A program made the translations under genes and the position numbers. From assembly GCA_963830775.1 (NCBI GenBank), contig CAWHNT010000037.1:248001-312000 (forward strand): DNA of 64,000 nucleotides, written 5' to 3'. The notes under the pieces are model-generated. The model did not search any database. It was not told the DNA's origin and saw only the letters and a program-made list of their open reading frames with translations. This DNA comes from CAWHNT01 sp963830775. GTDB lineage: Bacteria; Pseudomonadota; Alphaproteobacteria; Geminicoccales; Geminicoccaceae. Position 1 is the first letter of the stretch, and every line of letters begins with the position of its first letter. Shown here piece after piece: positions 7,920-16,987 of the stretch.

Positions 7920-9902
7920 TCAGGCTCCCGCCGGGGCCGGCAGGCGGGCGCGCGCCGGGCGGGGCGCTCCCACGCGCAGGCGGCGGTCGGTGAGCGAGAT
8001 CAGGCCGCCCAGCGCCATGATGGCGGCCCCGCCCCAGATCCAGACCACGAGCGGGTTGTAGTAGAGGCGGACCGTCCAGCTCCCGTCCGGCGAGGGATCG
8101 CCCAGGACGAGGTAGAGGTCGCGGAAGAGGCCGGTGTCGATGCCGGCCTCGGTCGTCGGCATGCGCTCGACCGGGAAGAAGCGCTTCTCGGAGGTCAGCC
8201 GCGTCACGGCAGCCCCGTTGCGGCTGACCGTGAACTCACCCTGCTGGGCCACGTAGTTCGGTCCCTGCACGTCGCGCTCGCCCTCGAAGCGGATGGTGTA
8301 GCCGGCCAGATCGGCCGTCTCGCCCGGGCGCAAGGCGAGGATCTGCTCCTCGCGGCCGGTGGAGGACACGGTGATGCCGAGGATCAGGATGCCGAGCCCG
8401 ATATGGGCCGTGGTCATGGACCAGGCGGAGCGCGGCAGGTTGCGGACCCGGACCAGGGCCTGGACAGCGGGGATGCGGAAGAGGCCGACGCGCTGGGCCA
8501 GCTCGTTCAGGCTGCCGGCGACCACCCAGACACCGAGCGCCACGCCGGCCGCCGCCAGCGTGTGACGAGCATCGACCAGGACGAGATAGAGCACGGTGGC
8601 CAGGGCCGTGACCGCGAAGGCCGCCCACAGCCGGCTCAGCACGCCCGGCAGGTCGCCGCGCTTCCAGGCCAGCATCGAGCCGAACGGCACGGCGATGGCG
8701 AGCGGCACCATCAGCGGCACGAAGGTCGCGTTGAAGAAGGGGGCACCCACCGAGATCTTGGGGCCGCCGACCGTGTCCAGGATGAGCGGGTAGAGCGTGC
8801 CCAGGAGCACGGTGGCGCAGGCGGTGGCGAGCAGCAGGTTGTTGAGGACGAGACCGCCCTCGCGCGAGATCGGCGCGAACAGGCCGCCGCCCTGCATCGC
8901 GGGTGCGCGCCAGGCATAGAGCGCCAGCGAGCCGCCGATCGCGACCACGAGCAGGGCCAGGATGAAGACGCCGCGCGCGGGGTCGGTGGCGAAGGCATGG
9001 ACCGAGGTGAGCACGCCGGAACGGACGAGGAAGGTGCCGAGCAGCGAGAGCGAGAAGGCCAGGATGGCCAGCAGGATGGTCCAGCTCTTCAGCGCGTCGC
9101 GCTTCTCGACCACGATCGCCGAGTGGAGGAGGGCCGTGGCTGCGAGCCAGGGCATGAAGGAGGCGTTCTCGACCGGGTCCCAGAACCACCAGCCGCCCCA
9201 GCCGAGCTCGTAATAGGCCCAGTAGCTGCCGAGAGCGATCCCGAGCGTCAGCGACATCCAGGCTGCGAGCGTCCAGGGTCGGACCCAGCGCGCCCAGGTG
9301 GCGTCGATCCGGCCCTCGAGCAGGGCCGCGACGGCGAACGAGTAGGCAGTCGAGAGGCCGACATAGCCGAGATAGAGCATCGGCGGATGGATGGCCAAGC
9401 CGATGTCCTGGAGGATCGGGTTGAGGCCTTCCCCATCGAGCGGGGCGGGGTCGAGGCGGAGGAACGGGTTCGAGGTCAGGAGCATGAAGGCCAGAAAGCC
9501 CGTGCCGATCACCGCCTGCACGCCCAGCACGCGGGCGCGGAAGCTGTCCGGCAGGTTGCGGCCGAAGAGGGCGACGCCGCCGCCGAAGAGCGCCAGGATC
9601 CAGACCCAGAGGACGAGCGAGCCCTCATGGTTCCCCCACACCCCGCTGACCTTGTAGATCAAGGGCTTGGTCGAGTGCGAGTTGGCCACCACGTTGGCGA
9701 CCGAGAAGTCGGAGGCGACGTGGGCGTGGATCAGGGCGGCAAAGGCGATGGTGACGGCCGCCAGCTGCATGAGGCTCGCCGGGACCGCGACCCCGGTGAG
9801 CGTCGGGTCGCGGCGATGGGCGCCCCAGAGCGGCAGCACCGCCTGGACCAGGGCCAGGCCGAAGGCCAGGACCAGGGCGTAGTGACCGAGCTCGACGATC
9901 AT
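7920..9902 (-). CDS. ccmF: Haem lyase CcmF
   Basis: 660 residues with about 14-15 membrane helices. The tryptophan-rich haem-handling signature GWGGWWFWDPVENASFMPW is intact, as are the N-terminal NHEGS loop and the large periplasmic domain near the C-terminus. CcmF takes haem from holo-CcmE and, with CcmH/CcmI, attaches it to apocytochrome c. The length is normal. It starts four bases inside the end of ccmE (ATGA overlap). Confidence 0.96.
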   Translation of the reverse strand: MIVELGHYALVLAFGLALVQAVLPLWGAHRRDPTLTGVAVPASLMQLAAVTIAFAALIHAHVASDFSVANVVANSHSTKPLIYKVSGVWGNHEGSLVLWVWILALFGGGVALFGRNLPDSFRARVLGVQAVIGTGFLAFMLLTSNPFLRLDPAPLDGEGLNPILQDIGLAIHPPMLYLGYVGLSTAYSFAVAALLEGRIDATWARWVRPWTLAAWMSLTLGIALGSYWAYYELGWGGWWFWDPVENASFMPWLAATALLHSAIVVEKRDALKSWTILLAILAFSLSLLGTFLVRSGVLTSVHAFATDPARGVFILALLVVAIGGSLALYAWRAPAMQGGGLFAPISREGGLVLNNLLLATACATVLLGTLYPLILDTVGGPKISVGAPFFNATFVPLMVPLAIAVPFGSMLAWKRGDLPGVLSRLWAAFAVTALATVLYLVLVDARHTLAAAGVALGVWVVAGSLNELAQRVGLFRIPAVQALVRVRNLPRSAWSMTTAHIGLGILILGITVSSTGREEQILALRPGETADLAGYTIRFEGERDVQGPNYVAQQGEFTVSRNGAAVTRLTSEKRFFPVERMPTTEAGIDTGLFRDLYLVLGDPSPDGSWTVRLYYNPLVVWIWGGAAIMALGGLISLTDRRLRVGAPRPARARLPAPAGA

Positions 9903-10354
9903 TGCGGCTTGCCCTCGCCCTCACGCTGCCAGTAGCCGGCCTGCTTCAGGGCGTCGGCCACTTCCTTCGGCATGTAGTTCTCGTCGTGCTTGGCCAGCAC
10001 CTCGGCCGCCTCGAAGGTGCCGTCGCTGCGCAGGATGCCCTGGGCCACGATCCCCTGCTGCTCGCGGAAGAGGTCCGGCAGCAGGCCCTTGTAGACGACC
10101 GGCACCGCATGCGCCGTGTCGGTAAGGGCGAACCGCACCTCGCCGCCGGGCTCGCGCTGGATGCTGCCCTGGGCCACGAGGCCGCCGATCCGGAACCGCT
10201 TGCCCGGGCCGACCTGCCGCTCCGCCACCTGCGTGGGCGTGACGAAGAAGGCCACCTTGTCCTGAAGGGCGGCCAGCACGAGGCCGGTCGCCCCGCCCAC
10301 GAGGAGCAGGGCGAGTGCCAGGACCATCAGCCGTTGTTTCTTGCGCAGGCGCAT
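9899..10354 (-). CDS. ccmE: Haem chaperone CcmE
   Basis: 151 residues: an N-terminal membrane anchor (about 9-31) and a periplasmic OB-fold. The covalent haem-binding histidine is His123 in LAKHDENYMP, with the conserved tyrosine at 127. It receives haem at the CcmABCD complex and hands it to CcmF. It lies 24 bases downstream of ccmD and overlaps ccmF by four bases. Confidence 0.95.
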   Translation of the reverse strand: MRLRKKQRLMVLALALLLVGGATGLVLAALQDKVAFFVTPTQVAERQVGPGKRFRIGGLVAQGSIQREPGGEVRFALTDTAHAVPVVYKGLLPDLFREQQGIVAQGILRSDGTFEAAEVLAKHDENYMPKEVADALKQAGYWQREGEGKPQ

Positions 10355-10378
10355 CGTTGACCGTCGTTGGGAGCTGGC

Positions 10379-10612
10379 TCAGGCACCCTCGCGCAGCTCG
10401 GCCGACGCCGAGGCCCGCCGGGCCACGAGCGGACGGGAGGCCGTGGGCTCGCGCCCCGGCCGCAGCTGTGCCCGCAGCTCCACGAGCTCGCGCTCGCGGC
10501 GCCGGGCAAGGCGCCAGCTCTGCGCCAGCAGCCCCACCATCACGACGAAGGTGAAACCGAACGCCGACCAGACATAGCCGGCATAGCCCCCCATCGCCAG
10601 GAACTCAGCCAC
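10379..10612 (-). CDS. ccmD: Haem exporter small subunit CcmD
   Basis: A 77-residue single-pass membrane protein. It has the family pattern of aromatic/glycine residues (GGYAGYVWSAFGFTF) leading into a helix (about 13-33), then a basic Arg-rich cytoplasmic stretch (RLARRRERELVEL). CcmD helps release holo-CcmE from the CcmABC complex. The start is GTG at 10612; an ATG at 10594 is an alternative. ccmABC do not precede it here, so they must lie elsewhere. The C-terminal tail is longer than in E. coli CcmD. Confidence 0.8.
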   Translation of the reverse strand: MAEFLAMGGYAGYVWSAFGFTFVVMVGLLAQSWRLARRRERELVELRAQLRPGREPTASRPLVARRASASAELREGA

Positions 10613-10722
10613 GCCGGTGCATCCCGCAGCCTCAAGTCCGCGCGCTCTTGCCTATGCTATCTAACTTACCCCAACGTCGCGCGCGAGCAAGCGTGAGCGC
10701 GGGGCCGGTCCGGGCCGCGCCC

Positions 10723-11487
10723 TCAAGTGCGGGTGATCGAGACGCCGCCATCGGCCAGCAGGGCGGTGCCGGTGACGAAGGAGGCGTCGTCGGAGGCAAG
10801 GTAAAGCACCGATCGTGCCAGCTCCTCGGGCGTCGCCACCCGCTTCAGGGCGTGGAGGTTGGTGACGAAGGCCTGCGCTTCGGCCGTGTCGTTCATCGCC
10901 CGGTACATGGCGGTGTCCACCGCACCCGGCAGGATCGCGTTCACCCGGATGCCCCGCGGGCCGAACTCGGCCGCCAGCGCCTGGGTCAGCCCGATCAGGC
11001 CCGACTTGCTGGCGGCGTAGGCAGCCACGCCCGGGAAGGCGGCGCTGTAGCCGACGAAGGTGGAGGTGAAGATCACCGAGCCCGCACCCTGGGGCAGCAT
11101 CGCCGCGATCTGGTGCTTCGCACCCAGGAACGAGCCGGTGAGATTGACCGCCACCGTCTCCGACCAGCCGGCTTCGCTGACCCCCGTGCTGGGGCCGCTC
11201 TCGCCCAGCGTGCCGGCATTGTTGAAGGCGATGTCGAGCTTGCCGAAGCGTTCGAGCGCCAGCGCCACGAGCGCCCGGGCGTAGTCCTCGGAGCGAACAT
11301 CGCCCGCGAGTGCCAGGGCCTCGCCGCCTTCGGCCGCGATCTCGGCCACCAGCTGCTCCAACTCGTCCTTGCGCCTGGCGCCCAGGACCAGCTTCGCCCC
11401 TTCCGCGGCGAAGAGCTTCGCGGTGGCACGGCCAATGCCTGCGCTGGCACCGGTGATGATGGCAACCTTGCCCGATAAGCGTCCCAT
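10723..11487 (-). CDS. SDR family oxidoreductase
   Basis: 254-residue classical short-chain dehydrogenase/reductase. It has the cofactor motif TGASAGIG (13-20), the NNAG motif, and the catalytic Ser (FTSTF) followed by YAASK. The Arg-rich segment after the second strand (GARRKDEL) hints at NADP preference. The substrate is unknown. It is transcribed away from a LysR regulator gene 110 bases upstream, the classic layout in which the regulator controls the divergent enzyme gene. Confidence 0.88.
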   Translation of the reverse strand: MGRLSGKVAIITGASAGIGRATAKLFAAEGAKLVLGARRKDELEQLVAEIAAEGGEALALAGDVRSEDYARALVALALERFGKLDIAFNNAGTLGESGPSTGVSEAGWSETVAVNLTGSFLGAKHQIAAMLPQGAGSVIFTSTFVGYSAAFPGVAAYAASKSGLIGLTQALAAEFGPRGIRVNAILPGAVDTAMYRAMNDTAEAQAFVTNLHALKRVATPEELARSVLYLASDDASFVTGTALLADGGVSITRT

Positions 11488-11596
11488 TTCCGTCCTCCGT
11501 TCGGGGCGTCGCTTTCCCCTGCCCAGTACGATGGTGCCTCTCCGGCGTTCGTGTCAGACTGCGGATGCCGGAACTGGTTTTCGGGATTGCCGAACG

Positions 11597-12499
11597 ATGC
11601 TCACGCTGGGCGGCATCGCCACCTTCGTGGCCGTGGCAGAGGCCGGCTCGATCAGCGAGGCGGCACGGCGCCTGCGGCTGTCCAAGTCGGTGGTGAGCGA
11701 GCGGCTGGCCGGGCTCGAGCGCAGCCTCGGGGCAGCGCTCGTCCATCGGACCACACGCCGGCTGTCGCTGACCGAGGATGGCGCCGCGTTCCTGGAGCGT
11801 GCTGCCCGGATCGCGCGCGAGGTGGAGGAAGCCGCGGCCGACATGGCGGAGCGCCGGGGAACGCTGTCGGGGCCATTGCGCCTCGCAGCACCGGTGACGT
11901 TCGGGCGCATGCACCTGGGCCCCGCGCTCTACCCGTTCCTGACCAAGCACCCGGGGATCGAGCTGACGCTCGAGCTCGACGACCGGCGTGCCGATGCGGC
12001 GGCCGACGGCTACGATGCCGTGGTGCGGCACGGGGTCGTCGAGGACACGCGGCTGATGGCCTGGCGCCTCGCACCCAGCCGGCGCGTCCTGGTCGCGGCA
12101 CCGGGCTACATCGACCGCCATGGCACGCCGGGGTCGGCAGCCGAGCTGGAGCGGCACCGCGGCATCTTCTACACCAATCGCGGCGTCGCCGACTGGCGCT
12201 TCCCGGGCGTGAACGGTGCCGTGATCGTGCGCGGCCGGGCCGGCCTTCGCGTCAACAATGGCGACATGATGCGGGACGCGGCCGTGGCCGGCCTCGGCAT
12301 CGCACTCCTGCCGACCTTCATCGTGGCCGAGGCGATCAGGGCCGGCGCGCTCACCGTCATCGACATCGGGGCGGAAGCCGAGAGCGAGCTCATCTACATT
12401 GCCCATCCCGAAGGCAGGCGCCCCTCGGCCAAGCTCCGCGCCCTGGCCGACTGGCTGCGCCAGGCCTTCGGCGACCCGCCTTCCTGGGAGCTGCGGTAG
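11597..12499 (+). CDS. LysR-family transcriptional regulator
   Basis: 300 residues. The N-terminal winged helix-turn-helix (about 3-62) carries the LysR signature AGSISEAARRLRLSKSVVSERLAGLE, followed by a linker helix and a periplasmic-binding-protein-like effector domain from about residue 90. The ATG at 11597 is chosen because it starts directly at the DNA-binding domain. The effector is unknown. The neighbouring divergent SDR gene is the likely target, and the 109-base intergenic region should contain its binding site. Confidence 0.9.
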   Translation: MLTLGGIATFVAVAEAGSISEAARRLRLSKSVVSERLAGLERSLGAALVHRTTRRLSLTEDGAAFLERAARIAREVEEAAADMAERRGTLSGPLRLAAPVTFGRMHLGPALYPFLTKHPGIELTLELDDRRADAAADGYDAVVRHGVVEDTRLMAWRLAPSRRVLVAAPGYIDRHGTPGSAAELERHRGIFYTNRGVADWRFPGVNGAVIVRGRAGLRVNNGDMMRDAAVAGLGIALLPTFIVAEAIRAGALTVIDIGAEAESELIYIAHPEGRRPSAKLRALADWLRQAFGDPPSWELR

Positions 12500-12612
12500 C
12501 CCCGCTCGCCGGCGAAGATTCGACCGGCCGCGCGGTCTGCCATTCTCGCACCCTGCGGAACCTCGTGTTAGGAGCTTGACGGTCTATCCACCTTCCAGGT
12601 CGCCCCTCGCCC

Positions 12613-15343
12613 ATGGCCATCGCCTTCCGGCCTGAGACCATCGCCCAGGCGGGCTTTTCCCTTGAGCCGACCGAGGCCTGGGACGACACGCCGCGCAGCT
12701 CGGCCGAGGTGCGCGAGCGGATGCGCAGCATCTTCCTCGAGGGGCGGGCGCGCGTCCGGGCCGAGTTCGAGCAGGGCGGGGGTGCGGAGACCGTGCTCCG
12801 CGACCTCACCCGGCAGATGGACCTCCTGATCCGCGGCGCCCTCGACTTCGCCGAGCGCCGGCTCTACGGCACCACCAACCCGACCACGGGCGAGGAGGTC
12901 GCCGTGATCGCCGTCGGCGGCTACGGGCGCGGCGAGCTGGCACCCGCTTCCGACATCGACCTGCTCGTCCTCCACCCCTACAAGCGCACGCCGCATGTCG
13001 AGCAGATGGCGGAGTTCCTGCTCTACAAGCTGTTCGACCTCCGGCTCACCGTCGGCCACGCCATGCGCTCGGTGCCGGAGTGCATCAAGCTCGCCAAGGC
13101 CGACCTCAGCGTGCGGACCGCACTCCTCGAGACCCGCCTGATCTGGGGTTCCCTGCCGCTCTACGAGCAGCTCCTGGCCGCCTACCAGAAGGAGATCGTG
13201 GCCGGGAACGCGCCCGACTTCATCGAGGCCAAGCTCGCCGAGCGCGACCAGCGGCACCAGAAGCTGGGCGATTCCCGCTTCCTGCTCGAGCCCAACGTCA
13301 AGGAGGGCAAGGGGGGTCTGCGCGACATCCAGACCCTGATCTGGATCGGCCGCTTCCTCTACGGCATCCGCGAGGTGGGCGAGCTGGTGCAGCACGGGGT
13401 GCTCTCGCGGCCGGCGCTCCAGACCTTCCTCAAGGCCCGCCGCTTACCTGTGGACGGTGCGCTGCCACCTCCATTTTCTCGCCGGCCGGCCCGAGGAGCG
13501 GCTGACCTTCGACGTCCAGCCCGAGATCGCCCGGCGGATGGGGTACCGGGAGCGCTCACGGCTACGCGCGGTCGAGCGCTTCATGAAGCGCTACTACCTC
13601 GTCGCCCGCGACGTCGGCGCCCTGACCCGGGTGGTGTGCGCGGCGCTGGAGGAGCGGCACCAGCGCCGGCCGATGATCGCCCTGCCCCGCCTGGGCTTCC
13701 GCCGGCGCCGGATCAACGGCTTCGCGATCGACGGCGGCCGGGTCGGGCTCGACGAGCCCGAGCTGTTCGCCAAGCAGCCGCTCAAGATGCTGGAGATCTT
13801 CCACCTCTCCCAGGAGCGGGAGCTCGACATCCATCCGCAGGTGGTCTCGGCGATCGGGCTCAACCTGAAGCGGATCGATGCGGGCCTGCGCGAGGACCCC
13901 GAGGCCAACCGGCTCTTCCTCGACATCCTCTGCTCGCGCAAGGACCCGGCGCTGACGCTGGGGCGGATGAACGAGTGCGGGCTGCTGGGCCGCTTCATCC
14001 CCGATTTCGGCCGCGTGGTCGGCCAGATGCAGCACAATCTCTACCACATCTACACGGTCGACGAGCACACCATCCGGGCCGTGGGCATCATCGGGCAGAT
14101 GGAGCGGGGCGAGCTGGCAGGCGAGCTGCCGCTCGCGACCGAGATCCTGCCCAAGCTGCATTCCAGGCGCGAGCTCTACGTCGCCGCCTTCCTGCACGAC
14201 CTGGGCAAGGGCCGCGCCGGCAACCACAGCATCGTGGGCGAGGAGATCGCCCATCGTTTGTGCCCGCGCCTGGGCCTGCCGGACGAGAGCACCGAGACCG
14301 TGGCCTGGCTCGTGCGGCAGCACCTCGTGATGAGCCAGTATGCCTTCAAGCGCGACAGCGAGGACCCGCAGACCATCGCCGACCTGGTCGGGATCGTGCA
14401 GTCGCCCGAGCGGCTGAAGCTGCTCCTGGTCCTGACCGCGGCCGACATCCGTGCCGTGGGGCCTGGGGTGTGGAACGGCTGGAAGGGCCAGCTCCTGCGC
14501 GAGCTCTACTACGAGGCCGCCTCGGCCATGGCGACGGGGGATCCGCAGGGCCGCCGGGCGACCCGGATCGGAGCCGCCAAGCGGCGCCTGGCCGAGGCAC
14601 TGGCAGAGACCGACCGCGAATGGACGCCGGAGGCGATCCAGACCTATATCGAGCGCCACGATCCCCGCTACTGGCTGGGCTTCGGCACGTCCGAGCATGT
14701 CCGGCACGCGCAGATCGTCCGTGCCGCCGATGCCGTCCGCGCCCCTCTGGCCCTCGACTTCCGGGTCGACGAGTTCCGCGCCCGTACCGAGGTCCTGCTC
14801 TACGCCGCAGACCATCCGGGCCTGTTCATGAAGGTGGCAGGAGCCCTGGCCCTCTCCGGGGCCAGCATCGTCGACGCCCATATCTTCACCACCATCGACG
14901 GCATGGCGCTCGACTCGCTGGGCTTCCAGGACCAGGGCGACCATGGCGCCGTCGGCGATCCGGCGCGGCTGGAGCGCATCCGCCGCAACATCGAGCGGGC
15001 GCTGGGCGGCGAGATCTGGCTCGAGAAGGCGCTGGCCGGAAAACGCTCCCTGCCGCAGCGGGCCGACGTGTTCCAGGTCGAGCCGCGCGTGCTGATCGAC
15101 AACACCGCGTCGCGCAACCACAGCGTGATCGAGGTCAACGGCCGCGACCGCCCGGGCCTCCTCTTCGAGCTCGCCAAGACGCTGAAGGACCTGGGCCTGG
15201 TCATCCACAGCGCCCACATCAGCACCTATGGCGAGCGCGTGGTCGACGTGTTCTACGTCAAGGACGTGTTCGGCCTGAAGCTCACCCAGCGCAACAAGCA
15301 GCAGCGCCTGGAGCGCATCCTGACCCTGGCGCTGCGGCCGTAG
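12613..15343 (+). pseudogene. glnD: Bifunctional uridylyltransferase/uridylyl-removing enzyme GlnD, frameshifted
   Basis: GlnD uridylylates PII proteins in response to glutamine. The nucleotidyltransferase motif (GGYGRGELAPASDIDLLVL) is in the first frame. The rest, including the HD phosphohydrolase centre (AAFLHDLGKGRAGNHS) and two C-terminal ACT domains, is in the second frame from about 13445. The family sequence RYLWTVRCHLHF is restored by dropping one T at 13444/13445. With that correction the protein is about 909 residues, normal for GlnD, with no other lesions. Because the rest is perfectly conserved, a sequencing error is as likely as real inactivation. Confidence 0.9.
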
Positions 15344-15361
15344 GCCCGAGAGTCCTTGCCG

Positions 15362-16987
15362 CTAATGCCGCTGGATCGGCAGGCTGAGGCGGCAGACGAG
15401 GCCATCCACCCGCCAGTCCAGCTCGACCTGGCCGCCATGCTGGTGGGCGACGGCACCTTCCAGCAGCGTGGTGCCGAAGCCGCGCATGGCCGGGCGCATG
15501 ACCGGCGGCCCGCCCTGCTCGCGCCAGACCATGACGAGGTCCGGCCGCGTCGGGTCCGTGCTGAGCCGGACCTTGCCCTCGGGGGACGACAGCGCCCCAT
15601 GCTTGGCGGCGTTGGTCGCGAGCTCGTGGAAGACGAGCGCCAGGCTCTGCGCCAGCGCCGGCTGGAGGGGCACGTCGCTCAGCTCCAGCGCAAGCCGCCC
15701 CTCCTGCCCGACATGCGGGGCGAGCACGGCCTGGGCCAGGCCGGCGAGCCCGACGCCGCGCCAGCCGCTTGCGGTCAGGAGGTCGTGCGCGGCCGCCAGG
15801 GCACCCAGCCGGCCGCGGAAATTGGCGACGAAGCCCGGCACGGTCGACGCGCTGACAGCACTCTGCCGGGCGATGGCCTGCATCACGGCCAGCATGTTCT
15901 TCACCCGGTGGCTGAGCTCGGCCAGCAGCAGCTCCTGCCGCTGCTCCACCCGCCGCCGCTCGGCCACCTCGTCCTGCGAGGCCAGGTAGAGCTCGGCGTT
16001 CTCGATCGCCACCGCAGCCTGGGCCGCGACGCCGACCACGAGCTGCTCGGCCAGCTCGTCGAAGACTCCGGGCTCGGGATGGCCGAAGAACAGGCCGCCT
16101 GCGACCTCGCCTGAACGCCGCATGACCGGCACGGCGAGGTAGCTCCGCACCGGCAGGTGACCACAGGGCATGCCACTGTGGGGTGGGTTCCGGCCATAGC
16201 GCGGATCCTGCGTGATGTCGTCCGTGCGAACGACGCCCTCGCCGTTGAAGGTGGGCGCGAAAACGTGGGTGTTGCGGGGCATGGGGAACTGGCTGAAGGC
16301 TTCCAGCGGCGCTCCGGCCAGCTTGTAGAGGGTGTAGGACTCGCCGGCCTGTCCGGTGACATTGTGGAAGAACGCGCCGAACGCGGCCCCGGTCAGCTCC
16401 GTGGCGGCATCGACCACGAGCTGGATCAAGCGGTCGCGGTCGAGCTCGGCCGCCACCACGACGCTCATCCGGTTGAGGGCTTCCAGCGCCAGGCTGCGCT
16501 CACGCGCGCGTGCCTCGCTGGCCCGGAGGTCGATTGCCGCCTGCTCGCGCTCGCGCAGGTGGTCGCGGGCCTGGTACTGGCGCCGGCGGGCGCGCAGGGC
16601 TGACCGCGCCGCGCTGGCCAGGGTGGAGGGGTGGAAGGGCCGCTCGACGAACGAGACGTTGCCGAGGAGCGTCATGGCGCGCAGGGCCGCGGGGTTGCGC
16701 TCGAGCCCGCCCAACCTGCGGGTGAGAAGGACGAAAGGGAAATCCGACCAGGGCGGCTGCGCCTCGACCCACGCTGCCAGCTGGTGCAGGTCGGCGGTGG
16801 CAAAGTCCTCCTCGGCAATGACGGCGAGCCCCCCACCCCGGCCGAGCTCGCGGCAGAGCCCTTCGAGATCGGAGCAGGCTTCACCCTCAAGTCCGGCGTC
16901 GTGCAGAAGCGCCAGGGCCAGGGCGGCGTCGCGGCCATAGGTGGCGAGCACGAGGACACGATCCCCGGCCGCTTGCGTCACGCTCAC
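15362..16987 (-). CDS. HWE/HisKA_2-type sensor histidine kinase with GAF domain
   Basis: 541 residues, soluble. Residues 8-130 resemble a receiver fold but lack a clear phosphoacceptor Asp (IAEEDF where the acceptor is expected), so it looks like a pseudo-receiver. A GAF sensor (about 170-335) follows. Then comes the phosphoacceptor helix ELSHRVKNMLAVMQAIARQ with His360, and an ATPase domain with the N-box FHELATNAAKHGAL and the WxE motif VWREQGGP typical of HWE kinases. The GTG start overlaps the stop of the upstream KaiC-like gene (GTGA), so the two are translationally coupled and probably act together. No response regulator is adjacent. Confidence 0.85.
   Translation of the reverse strand: MSVTQAAGDRVLVLATYGRDAALALALLHDAGLEGEACSDLEGLCRELGRGGGLAVIAEEDFATADLHQLAAWVEAQPPWSDFPFVLLTRRLGGLERNPAALRAMTLLGNVSFVERPFHPSTLASAARSALRARRRQYQARDHLREREQAAIDLRASEARARERSLALEALNRMSVVVAAELDRDRLIQLVVDAATELTGAAFGAFFHNVTGQAGESYTLYKLAGAPLEAFSQFPMPRNTHVFAPTFNGEGVVRTDDITQDPRYGRNPPHSGMPCGHLPVRSYLAVPVMRRSGEVAGGLFFGHPEPGVFDELAEQLVVGVAAQAAVAIENAELYLASQDEVAERRRVEQRQELLLAELSHRVKNMLAVMQAIARQSAVSASTVPGFVANFRGRLGALAAAHDLLTASGWRGVGLAGLAQAVLAPHVGQEGRLALELSDVPLQPALAQSLALVFHELATNAAKHGALSSPEGKVRLSTDPTRPDLVMVWREQGGPPVMRPAMRGFGTTLLEGAVAHQHGGQVELDWRVDGLVCRLSLPIQRH

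Noticed and set aside
6843..9935. 1,030-codon plus-strand frame over the ccm operon
   Set aside because: Low-complexity Arg/Gly/Asp-rich translation antisense to well-conserved ccm genes; a shadow frame of GC-rich DNA.
10661..12406. 581-codon minus frame over the SDR and LysR genes
   Set aside because: Runs antisense to the LysR gene and out of frame with the SDR gene; no motifs.
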